Both the position numbers and the translations under genes were made by a program. The notes under the pieces are model-generated. The model searched no databases and was not told the origin of the DNA. It saw only the letters and a program-made list of their open reading frames with translations. From positions 558,001 through 622,000 of the forward strand of contig JABYQQ010000009.1 of the NCBI GenBank assembly GCA_022605405.1: 64,000 nt of DNA, read 5' to 3'. Every line of letters starts with the position of its first letter. Position 1 is the first letter of the stretch. This DNA comes from Earliella scabrosa. Taxonomy: Eukaryota > Basidiomycota > Agaricomycetes > Polyporales > Polyporaceae. Below are positions 53,701 to 61,459 of this stretch, one piece after another.

Positions 53701-56700
53701 GCGTGGAAGACTGACCACCAATGTATGTCGGCATGTGCGTAACTGGGGATATGACGAGTGGCGAATTCAGACTTGAATGTGGCCGAAAATTCGATGAGCC
53801 GACGAATGAACGCGCGTGCATGAGGGATGACCTGTGCGGCAAACTGCAAGAACCCAATTAGGCTCTGCAGCTCCCGTAAGCGGCAGGTGCGCTTATTGCG
53901 CCATGTTGCGAGGAGGTTGCCTAGCCAAGCAAGCTTGTCGGCTGGCATCCGAGCTTCCATGGCCTCGGTGTCGATCTCGTGTCCCAGAAACTCGAGGCAG
54001 AGACAGGGCCATGTCGTCTTCAACTCTTGGAACTCCAGTCCAAGCTGTTTTCCCAGGGCAATGATCCATTCGATAGCTGCTGTGGCTGTGGCTGGGGGGG
54101 TGGATGGGGCGAACATGGGGAGGAAGTCATCCAGATAGTGACGCAGAGATGCCGGGATGTGGCGTTGAATGATCCAATGCAATGCTTCTGCGAAGAGGTT
54201 GAAGATGTAGGGTGCCGATTTTGCGCCGAACACCAGGACAACGTGGTAATAGAATTGGTCTAGCCAGTGACATCCGAGCAGATACCAGTCGTCCCGCCGC
54301 ACCGGAATGTGGCGGAAGGCATCTTTAAGGTCGAGCTTAGCCAGGAGGGTCCCTTTTCCAAGGCGCCGGACCTCCGCGATGGCAGAATCGAAGGATTCGT
54401 AAGAGATGTGGGCCTCAGAATCGGGTATGCCATCGTTGACTGAGGAGCCCGATGGCCAGGAGAGATGATGTATGACGCGGAGCTTGGCGGGATTGCGTGG
54501 ACGCGAGACAACTCCAAGGGGAGAGCAGCGGAATGGGTGCAGCGGCGGAGCTGGGTAAGGGCCGTGGATGCGGTGGCGTGGCAGGAGGGACGCGATGTCA
54601 GCGGAGACAGTGTCGGGATGCTCGGAAGCGGTGTGTAAGTTACGGCAGTCCTGAGACTGGGGCAGGCCATGGAAGCCAAGAGAGGCACCATAATCGATTA
54701 TGTGGAGGAGGGACTGTACATAATTGCGGTCGGGGTAGTCATTAAGATAATGAGCCCATGCTTCCCGGTTCAGGGAGGAGTGTACGCGATATGTATCGTG
54801 AGTGCGAAGCGAGAAGAGATTGCATCGAGGGTCTGTGTTAGGACGTGGCGGCGGGGGCGGACCCGGCGGAAAAAGTGGAGAGTGAGGAAGGGATGAAGAA
54901 GGCGGGGAAGTAGTAGCAGGCAGTGTAGAGTGTAGCGGGGCGAGTGGCCGAGATGACGGAGAGGAACCGGGGCCGTCCAGCTGGCGTGGACGAGCAGCAG
55001 ACAGGGAAGCGGCCTGAGAGCCGCTCGTCCTGCCGGACCGCTACGCTGATCCTTTGGGGCAGGCGGACTGCCCGTGTTCATGCGAGCCGCATTCGGAGCA
55101 CTTGTGGACACGCTTGTGGCGGCAGGGAGACGTGCACAGACCTTTATTGAAGAGGCGGCAGACCTCGGTGCTGACATCGCGGGCGGATGAGCTGCCCGCC
55201 TTCGGGTTGCCAGTGTTGCGTGTGAGCGTGCAGAGCGGAGTCCACTTGCGCCCAACCGGAATAGTCGCCACGCGCCATCTCGCGACGGCGTTTGTGGTGG
55301 AATTGGAAATGGTATTGAAGAACCGCGGACCACTGATACTCGTCGTTGAACTGTTCAAGCTGGGACACGTAGAAGAATGCCCCGCTCGAGACTTGGTACT
55401 GATAGGCCGTGTTGCCGCTCGAGGCCGCAAAGGCGGTGAGAATGTTGAAGTACGTCATCAGCGGAGCAAAGATCGACCGGAAGGATGGGTAATCCTTCGT
55501 CGTGGGGTCCCGCAGCGTGAACGTGGTGCCGTCGAAGTCCAGGACGGACCGCGTCGCCTTGTCTCGATACTTTGGGTCTAGCTTGTAGAGGTCGCTAGGT
55601 TCGAAGTCGTGCCGCGCAATATCCAACAAAATGCTCGCCTTGACAGAGGGAAAGAGATCGAGGAGAGACGTACCCGGAGTAGGGAGATTCGCCGCCGGGG
55701 CGAATTGTGGGAAAGAGTTTGCGGTGATGGCTGGGGTAGGCGTGGCTGCCATGGCAGTGCCGCCGGCTGCGGGTGCGGAAAGCCCGCTAAGCGCGGCGGG
55801 GTTGATCTGCAGCTTGGAGAATGTGTTCAGAAGGGCGGCCAGTTGCTCGGGAGAGAACGAGACTGAACCCTCCGCCGGAGCCTGCAGCTCTGGGGCAGGG
55901 GAGCCGTCTGCCGGGACCGATCCAGAAGACGGGCCGGTGGTTGCCGTCTGAGGGTCGTCAGGCATCGGGGGAGCGAGTGGCACGGGTGGTGTTGGGGCGC
56001 GAGAGGATGCAGCCGACTGGAGTGTGGCAGTTGTACGGAGGAACTGCCCGTTTGGACCTCGAGGAGGAAGAGCTCGGCGCGGAGCCGTGATCTGAAAAAC
56101 AAGCAAAGTACTCGAAGTCTAGGACTTGCGAGCACGAGAGTGAGAAAGGAGGTGGGCTGAGAAGATGGAAGTAAGCTACCTTGCGAGCACGAGAGTGAGA
56201 AAGGAGGTAGAGAGAGGAAACGACGAACAGCCGGGCTAAATACTACTTCTAGAGGACGCTTTGACAGACTGCCCACTGTGGTCAACGCGAAAGCGTTGGC
56301 CACCGACCAACGACCACTGGCTTGTGCAGAGTGAAAGCCAGTGGCGGGGATGGGGCGCGCTATGCGCACCGACGCGAAAGCGGGTGGAACAAGTCACGCT
56401 CTTGACAGACCCGCGACAACATTGTTGTCCCATCCAATTTGACAGTTCGGCGCGGAATTCGGTAGCGATGCCATGGTCGGGCAGGGTGCGTTCTTTGGGA
56501 TGACCTCCACACCCACTAGTGACTTACATCCCTGAGCGTAGCATTGGCCCAAGTCGCCGCTCACGCTGTGTTTCGACCAGAGCTATTTGATTTGGAGGAC
56601 ATCTCTGGAAGCCCAGAATCACCAGTGTACCGTTCGTTCGATCCATCCCATCGACAGCCTTCCAGAGGCCATTCCCTCCTCTCCATCATCCAACAAGCAT

Positions 56701-57512
56701 ACGCCTCAGAAATCATGAAGCCGGCCATGCCATACGTCCCTAGAGTGCCCATCCCCGCACGGTTCAAAGCGGCATGCACCGACGGCCGCCCCGAAGAAAT
56801 CCGCCGTCTCTCCTCTCTCTGGCAGATTGACCTCTCGCGAGGCCAGACCGAGCTCGACGAGAAGGTCGAGGAGATCGTCTGGACCGCCACTCTGCTCCTC
56901 GCGGGCTCGAGCAGGCGCGGCCGCAAGCCCCGGCTCGACTTCTACCTCATGCACATCCTCAACGCGTCCCTCTTCCTCCCTTCGCTCCTCGCCGCGATCC
57001 CCACCATGGAGTCCAAAGCGACCCTCCTCCGCACGCTCGTGCCCGTCATCCTCATATACCTCACCGTGCGCGGACGGCCGCGCATTGATGCGGAGCTCGC
57101 GATGTCGTTCACAGACACCCCGCGTCCGCCCGGGTGTACCTCTCGATCCGGCACCCACAGCACTGGCGGTTCGCATGCTCCGGCAGGGCAGAGCGACGCT
57201 GATTACAACCCTTGGCCGTCGATCGTCTCCTCCGTCCTGCACGCGCCTGACGCGCACACGCTCAAGGCGGTTCGCGCGCTGTATTATGCCGCGCAGCGAT
57301 ACGGGCGCACGCCACCGGGCGGGGTCATCGGCGCGTATGACACAGCGGGCCGCGAGACGCATCCCGGGATGGCCAGCGTGGACGGCTCTATCTTCGTGCG
57401 CACGGCGGGCGTTGTGATGGACACGCTCGGGTGGGTGTCGCATGGGCAGAAGGAGGGGACTTGGGACAGGAGGGGGCTGGGTTGGGACGAGGCGTGGCAA
57501 GAGGACGATTGA
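50727..57512 (+). CDS. Questin-oxidase-like protein, copy 2, with retrotransposon in one intron
   Basis: The start at 50727 gives MSVNGVRAPPAIRQGLLNLP. Exon and intron positions follow copy 1: NHLSHHLLAAFDFGAPAALL, NWIEFLGNKRYFASYLDFF, VLECYVFSPG and ALHPLIQTG. The exon ends at 51410 with donor GTCGGT. The next exon starts at 56446 (FGAEFGSDAMVGQ) and the rest, ALAQVAAHAVFRPELFDLED to WDRRGLGWDEAWQEDD, is open to 57512. Between them lies a 4,980-nt retroelement. Removing it leaves a 55-nt intron like that of copy 1. All exons are intact, so the gene may still be expressed if the 5,035-nt intron is removed; otherwise it is a recent loss. The function is the same family guess as copy 1. Confidence 0.82.
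51457..51600 (-). repeat. Split direct repeat, short unit, terminal copy (b2)
   Basis: This 144-nt unit begins TCTATCCTTCAGCG and ends GCTCAAGCC on the plus strand. It reads identical to 52025-52168. It forms the 3' end of the element in coding sense and abuts the host intron at 51456. Confidence 0.9.
51681..52024 (-). repeat. Split direct repeat, long unit, internal copy (a2)
   Basis: This 344-nt unit is identical by reading to 56093-56436 (offset 4,412). It directly adjoins the short unit at 52025, giving the internal b1-a2 junction. Confidence 0.9.
52025..52168 (-). repeat. Split direct repeat, short unit, internal copy (b1)
   Basis: This is the second copy of the 144-nt unit. The tyrosine recombinase ORF ends inside it (stop at 52162-52164). 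Confidence 0.9.
52162..53190 (-). CDS. Retroelement tyrosine recombinase
   Basis: The frame encodes about 340 residues of a phage-integrase-type recombinase. The N-terminal core-binding region has LASSTRKTYGSGQKSYLDFL and LQPKTIKGYLTSVRSLHVDA. The catalytic part has ALAFAGFLRCGEFTV (first Arg), YSGHSFRRGAATSAASVGYA (H-x-x-R) and IQQLGRWRSDAYRLYIDVSR (nucleophile Tyr). The R-H-R-Y set is complete. No ATG lies near the start of the domain (first Met is at SIMEW), and the frame overlaps the RT-RNase H frame by about 400 nt. It is therefore probably expressed by frameshift or from a spliced or internal start. It would integrate the circular cDNA. Confidence 0.88.
   Translation of the reverse strand: MAFYLWHGLASSTRKTYGSGQKSYLDFLRLHPAFANPDGSLLPASQRSIMEWVASLGARGLQPKTIKGYLTSVRSLHVDADLPFAACESPVVQHLIRGIKRYHGERTRNPKLPITVDILRQLCASPASTDALQDMTFRAAIALAFAGFLRCGEFTVDKEASYSPASHLSRNSVQFHPSLENATHLVLSLPASKTDPFRKGVSILIAAAPGAPTCPIAAMRRLFLSDPQDPTAPLFSGALPGSPLTRTSFIGLLKSRLSMLGYDSAKYSGHSFRRGAATSAASVGYADHEIQQLGRWRSDAYRLYIDVSRDRILHLSTRLHWADPLAPAFEPPSLPFAPPSMA
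52785..55040 (-). CDS. Retroelement reverse transcriptase-RNase H
   Basis: This open frame begins right after a UAG at 55041-55043 and runs about 750 codons. The first 170 residues are Ser/Pro-rich. The RT follows: PLGVVSRPRNPAKLRVIHHL, LLAKLDLKDAFRHIPVRRDD, VVLVFGAKSAPYIFNLFAEA and the active-site LRHYLDDFLPMF (YxDD at about 54126-54137). RNase H has TIHVFTDASGSESKGIGGVF, FKEIYAALQATLRWG, FHIDNEVIVDAI and a final SKNNALADAASRF. Catalytic acids are present in both domains, so the enzyme looks intact. The stretch after RNase H overlaps the recombinase frame and is probably not meaningful. Confidence 0.88.
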   Translation of the reverse strand, partial: RSGRTSGSQAASLSAARPRQLDGPGSSPSSRPLAPLHSTLPATTSPPSSSLPHSPLFPPGPPPPPRPNTDPRCNLFSLRTHDTYRVHSSLNREAWAHYLNDYPDRNYVQSLLHIIDYGASLGFHGLPQSQDCRNLHTASEHPDTVSADIASLLPRHRIHGPYPAPPLHPFRCSPLGVVSRPRNPAKLRVIHHLSWPSGSSVNDGIPDSEAHISYESFDSAIAEVRRLGKGTLLAKLDLKDAFRHIPVRRDDWYLLGCHWLDQFYYHVVLVFGAKSAPYIFNLFAEALHWIIQRHIPASLRHYLDDFLPMFAPSTPPATATAAIEWIIALGKQLGLEFQELKTTWPCLCLEFLGHEIDTEAMEARMPADKLAWLGNLLATWRNKRTCRLRELQSLIGFLQFAAQVIPHARAFIRRLIEFSATFKSEFATRHIPSYAHADIHWWSVFHAAWNGVMIITPSRPTIHVFTDASGSESKGIGGVFGELWFSSRVPRRFRKRNIQFKEIYAALQATLRWGHHWTGHHVIFHIDNEVIVDAITTDRNRSRPTMSTLRILLMLAASLDFSFSSVWLSSKNNALADAASRFQYSRLFQLAPYLSPTPSSPDPRLSGMKHMLSTPHRWPSTSGTALPPVPARPTVQVRSHISTFSASTQPLPTPTDPSSPPLSAASWNGWLPSEPEGCNPKPSRAISPVSGPCTSMRTSPSRHVSPQSSNTLSGASSDTMASAPGTPSFPSPSISCASSVLPQLPLMPSRI
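55041..55200 (-). CDS. Gag zinc-knuckle-like segment in frame with pol
   Basis: This Cys/His cluster reads CRLFNKGLCTSPCRHKRVHK followed by CSECGSHEHGQSACPKGSA and UAG. It is in the +1 frame relative to the upstream gag ORF and in the same frame as the RT ORF. Similar clusters end the gag protein of basidiomycete DIRS/Ngaro elements and probably bind nucleic acid. How translation reaches it (frameshift, splicing or an indel) is not known. Confidence 0.6.
55144..55965 (-). CDS. Retroelement gag-like protein
   Basis: The first ATG in frame is at 55965 (MPDDPQTATTGPSSGSVPAD); the frame is open further upstream to 56106 and touches the long repeat. The N-terminal part is Pro/Ala/Ser-rich. The C-terminal part has SLLDLFPSVKASILLDIARH, FEPSDLYKLDPKYRDKATRS, LMTYFNILTAFAASSGNTAY, FFYVSQLEQFNDEYQWSAVL and QYHFQFHHKRRREMARGDYS. 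Basidiomycete Ngaro/DIRS gag proteins have this layout. It would form the particle core. The frame ends at 55144 without a zinc knuckle, which lies in the next frame. Confidence 0.75.
   Translation of the reverse strand: MPDDPQTATTGPSSGSVPADGSPAPELQAPAEGSVSFSPEQLAALLNTFSKLQINPAALSGLSAPAAGGTAMAATPTPAITANSFPQFAPAANLPTPGTSLLDLFPSVKASILLDIARHDFEPSDLYKLDPKYRDKATRSVLDFDGTTFTLRDPTTKDYPSFRSIFAPLMTYFNILTAFAASSGNTAYQYQVSSGAFFYVSQLEQFNDEYQWSAVLQYHFQFHHKRRREMARGDYSGWAQVDSALHAHTQHWQPEGGQLIRPRCQHRGLPPLQ
56093..56436 (-). repeat. Split direct repeat, long unit, terminal copy (a1)
   Basis: This forms the 5' end of the element in coding sense. It contains two 29-nt direct repeats (56125-56153 and 56180-56208), stem-loops at 56280-56301 and 56314-56344, and a near-terminal palindrome at 56415-56429. 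Confidence 0.9.
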
Positions 57513-57685
57513 ACGGCGGATTCGCTGTCAGTGGGCCGTGGCGAACAGGGCTGGCTGGAGAGACACTCTTACACTCATCCGATAGATTCATAGACTATAA
57601 TCAAGCACCATACAGCTGCAGTTAGAAATACAGTTCCCATAAAGAGAGACGAGTCCATAAAGCTTTAAAGGCTCGTAACGTGTCA

Positions 57686-60110
57686 TCACAGCTTGGCCTG
57701 AGGCGCCTTCAGCTGCTGCTCATAACGCTCTTGCAGCACCCGGCGAAGCACCTTCCCGGTCGGGTTCTTCGGGATCTGTGATAGCTTTTGTTAGACACCT
57801 TGCGCACGCCACGCCATGGGGTTCAGAGCGCACCTCCTCCACAACCTCGATACCTCCCCGCAGCCACTTGTACTTGCTGAGGTTCTTCTGGATCCACGAG
57901 TGCAACGCCTGCACGACCGCCTTCTCTCCCCGTCTGCGGCCCTCTTCGCTGAGCACGACCCAGGCGCGAGGGACCTTCTCATCCGACGTCCGTCCGCCGG
58001 AGACACCAGCAACAGTCACGTCCGCGACGAGCCTCTCCGGGAACGCCAGCAGCGCGTTCTCGATCTCGGTCGGCGAGACCTGCGTGCCAGAGACCTTGAG
58101 GATGTCCTTCGTCCGCTCCACAAAGCTGAAGGCGTTTATTTCAGCAAAAAGCGACAGCTACAGGGCGCGGATGGAAGCGAAGACTCACATAAACTGGCCG
58201 TTCTCGACCCGGAAGCGGTCTCCCGTCCTGAGCCAGCCGTCGGCGAACGTCTCCTTCGTCGCCTTCTCGTTCCGCCAGTAGCCCATCGCGACGTTCTCGC
58301 CCTTCAGCCACAGCTCGCCGGGCTCGTTCGGGCCGGCGATCGTGCCGTCGTCGCGCACGATGCGGGCCTCCATGCCAGGCAGCAGGACCCCCGCGCTGCC
58401 AGGCTTCGGACCGCCGAACTGGCGCGTGGCCGAGATGGTCTGCGAAGGGACAGCGACACGCACGTCAGCCCGCCTGGTGCGCGACGCTGTCGCTGTGGGA
58501 GGAGTTCACTCACGCATTCCGACATTCCATATCCTATATTTCAAGAAATGTCGGACGTCAGTCAGTTGGAGGCTGCAGCTCAAATCCTGATGATGCGCGC
58601 ACCTTCGGCGATCCCGTCGACGTTCTTCAGAAGGCTTGTGTACGTCCTGGCCAGCTTAGGTGGGAGGTGTGCGGCACCGCTACCCACCGCGATGAGCGAG
58701 CTGAGATCGACTTCCTTCGTGCGCTTGTGGTTCACCAGCTGGAGGATGGCGGGAGGCGTCATGGGTAGAACAGACACGCGATACCTGGTTGGTGCGTTCA
58801 TGAGTTAGACCGGACCGAGGAGATGATGTCATGGGCGCTTACTTCGGGATGAGGTCGAGGACGAGGTCGACATTCCATCGCGGAATTATTATGGTGGGCA
58901 CCACTGACCAGACAGGGCGAATGCACGAGAAGTGCAAGCCGTATGTATGGTAGATAGGCAGGAATCCAAGGGAGATGGGTGGATGAGTCTGATGGGGAGG
59001 TTCAATACTATGGAAGGGGAGGAATAGGGCGCAGACGATCACGATCCACTCGGGGACGAACCTCGAACTTGGAATTAGGACCCTCGAACTCGACCGAGAC
59101 GGCGGCTTGTATCATAGACGCGATGAGGTTCCGGTGCGAAATCATTACAGCTGGATGCGCGCGGGGGAGATTAGGCATACATTCAGGGACCCGGAGAGCG
59201 TACGAACTCACCCTTCGGCAAACCACTCGTGCCACTGGAGAAGACGAGGTACGCCAAGGTGTCTCGCTTGGCCGGTTTGCTGGGTATCCGCGGCACATTC
59301 CGTGTCCGGACTTCTCGGATCGCGTGCACGAGAGGAGGTCGTCCCGGGACGCGGCCTTCGAGGACGTATATCCGGTCGTCGGGAAGCCCGAGCTTCTGCG
59401 AGGCCTCGAGTGCTTGCGGCAGCAGGGTCGGATGCACAAACAGGCGCGTCACTTCAGAGGTTCGGAGGAGATGGTCGAGCTCGAAGGCGGTTGCACCGGA
59501 CGGAATTAACGAAAAGGGGATGGCAATGCGAAAGAGGGCGTGCACGAGAGTGATGTATTCCTGCGCGATAGTAAGTCAGGTGCACAAGAATTCAGGGCCG
59601 CGTTGAGTTTCGTGTGCTCCTTTGCCCCGCCAGATTCACCACCACCCTCACGGGCATGGGGGAACGGACGGGGAGTGAGGGTCGTGTGTGCGCTCAGATG
59701 GAAGTGGCACGCGAACGAAGTCATGCGGTCAAGCATACCTACGCCCGAGCTTGAGCCTGGCTTCCACCATTGAGACATCGCTTCTCGCAGCTCTTGTGAC
59801 ACGCCGTGTGCCTACAAGGTATCGTTCGCAACCAGAGAAGACTCACAAGACAGTTCGTGCTCATGATCCCAACCATCTCCCCCTCCGGCGCGAATCCCAG
59901 TCCTCCTTCGGCTACAGACGTCACCAGCGCCGTCGCACAGTCGAACACCCTCTCCTTGAACTCATTCTTGCGCCATCCCTTGCCAGCGAGCGGGTCGATG
60001 AGGAGAAGCTTGTCCGCCGGGTCCGTCAGCGCAGGCGAGCTAAAGATGAAGTCGTGCACGTTCTTCTCCGGAATCGGCGGAAGCGGGGGATAGGGCGACT
60101 TGTAGTGCAT
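57686..60110 (-). CDS. Acyl-CoA ligase, 4-coumarate:CoA ligase-like, C-terminal AKL
   Basis: The start at 60110 gives MHYKSPYPPLPPIPEKNVHD. Adenylation motifs in order are LAYLVFSSGTSGLPKGVMIS (P-loop), ISYGMSEC (A5), GELWLKGENVAMGYWRNEKA, DGWLRTGDRFRVENGQFMFV, ERTKDILKVSGTQVSPTEIE and finally IPKNPTGKVLRR with the catalytic Lys. About 560 residues in eight or so exons fit the family. The enzyme activates a carboxylic acid to its CoA thioester. The protein ends QAKL, so the last three residues AKL form a peroxisomal type 1 targeting signal. Fungal members act on phenylpropanoid or medium-chain fatty acids in peroxisomes; the exact acid is not predictable. Confidence 0.9.
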
Positions 60111-61459
60111 CTCCGAGAGTTATCTAGGGCCGGCGAGAATTGCGGGGAAGCGGTGATGAACAGAGCAAGGCAAGTGAGAGGAACAGATCCGCGAGCAGGG
60201 CTGTCAGTCCAATCAGCCGGGGGATTTGTAGCCTCTCCCCGCACCGACGACGACGCGGTGTCCGGCTTCGTGAGGCCACATCGGCGACCTTTGAGCCGGC
60301 AGGAGTGATTGCGAGTGGATCAGGTGTCCCACAGTGGCTGAGAACAAGTGCATCAGGCGGGCCTGGTGAGCGTGGGCACCTTCGGCGGTGCGCCTCCTGG
60401 TGGTGCGAACTGTCGTTCACGGCCCGATGCTCAAGTGGAAAGTACGAACGTTGACTAGGTCTCGCTGACTCTGCAAGCATATGGACCAACTGAAACAGGA
60501 GTCTGCAGTCCGATCTCCCTATTCCACTGTTCACTCGGATACTTCATCTCCGGAACCCAGGCCGCCCACTGCCAATCGTGAGAGGAGCAAAGTCGCATCA
60601 GCGTTTGAGCCTCTGTTGAGCCCTCTTCCGGAACGCGCGCGGTAGCTACTTCGAATTCTTGCCATCCTGGATGTGCTTTCAACATACTCAACAAATCGGC
60701 GAGTCTCTGTTTCTAGATGTAGCCACTGATCTTCGGGCCATGTAACGTCCAAGTGTATCCTGAACCTCTCAGAGCTGCTCGTGCTACCAGCTGCTACCAA
60801 CCATAGAGCATCGAGCAAAGCTAGCGCTCACGCTGAGCGATATATTTTTGTTTTGTGTTGCCACTGTCTATGGCCCAGCTACTACTGCCTTACACTACAC
60901 CGACACTACTAGTACTGCTTGTAATCTTTCGAACCTCTGCGAGTGCCAGAAGTTAAGACTTAGGCCAAGCCGAGGGTTAAGGACAAGTACCTGGTAGATT
61001 CATCTCCGCGTTGTCATCCTCGATCTCCAGAACTGCGCATGACAACCTATGACGGCAGACTCAGAAGGTGGGTTCGTCCAGGCCATAACATCTGATTGCC
61101 CGGCTTCATCCATGAGTTCATCAGCCCCTTTCTCTTTGTCCGCCCAAGCATCCCGAAGCTCCCACACTCGCCTGGGCCATGCACCGAACCTCCAAGCGAA
61201 TCGCTACAGACCCCGAGCCCTGCTTCCTGCAGCGCGCAGAACGCACGCTTCCCTTCCAGACTCCTGCCTGCCCTAGAGACCAAGGGTCCCTCGCGTACCG
61301 CCCCCCCAAGTATAAAAGGCGATCAAATTCGAATCCAGCTCAGACGCTTCCCAAATCCAAGCCGCCACCAGGCGTTCCGCGCGCGCCCCCCTCTGCGACC
61401 CCAAACTCCCCTCCGACTTTACGTTAACGCCAACGCTCACGAACCTTACGAAACCCACC
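60111..61459. other. Divergent intergenic region, acyl-CoA ligase / peroxiredoxin
   Basis: About 1.35 kb. Short frames near 60124-60534 and 61047-61309 have no recognised motif. The end next to 61460 is a normal promoter with a TATA box at 61311. Confidence 0.45.
61311..61319 (+). promoter_or_regulatory. TATA box of the peroxiredoxin gene
   Basis: TATAAAAGG lies about 140 bases upstream of the ATG at 61460, which itself has a strong context (CCCACCATGG). Confidence 0.6.

Larger units (their letters stand above)
51457..56436 (-). mobile_element. Ngaro/DIRS-type tyrosine-recombinase retrotransposon, apparently complete
   Basis: The element is 4,980 nt and codes on the minus strand. Read in that sense it is: 344-nt repeat (56436-56093), gag-like ORF, zinc-knuckle segment, reverse transcriptase-RNase H, tyrosine recombinase, 144-nt repeat (52168-52025), 344-nt repeat (52024-51681), 80-nt spacer, 144-nt repeat (51600-51457). 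The order a1-ORFs-b1-a2-b2 is the split direct repeat layout of Ngaro/PAT elements, which replicate through a circle and integrate by recombinase. No target duplication is seen, as expected. No methylase domain of the DIRS1 group was noticed, so Ngaro is preferred. Both repeat pairs read identical, so the insertion is recent. Confidence 0.88.

Noticed and set aside
51457..56436. Reading the repeats as LTRs of a Gypsy or Copia element
   Set aside because: The repeats are split (two different units), an Rve integrase is absent, and a tyrosine recombinase is present.
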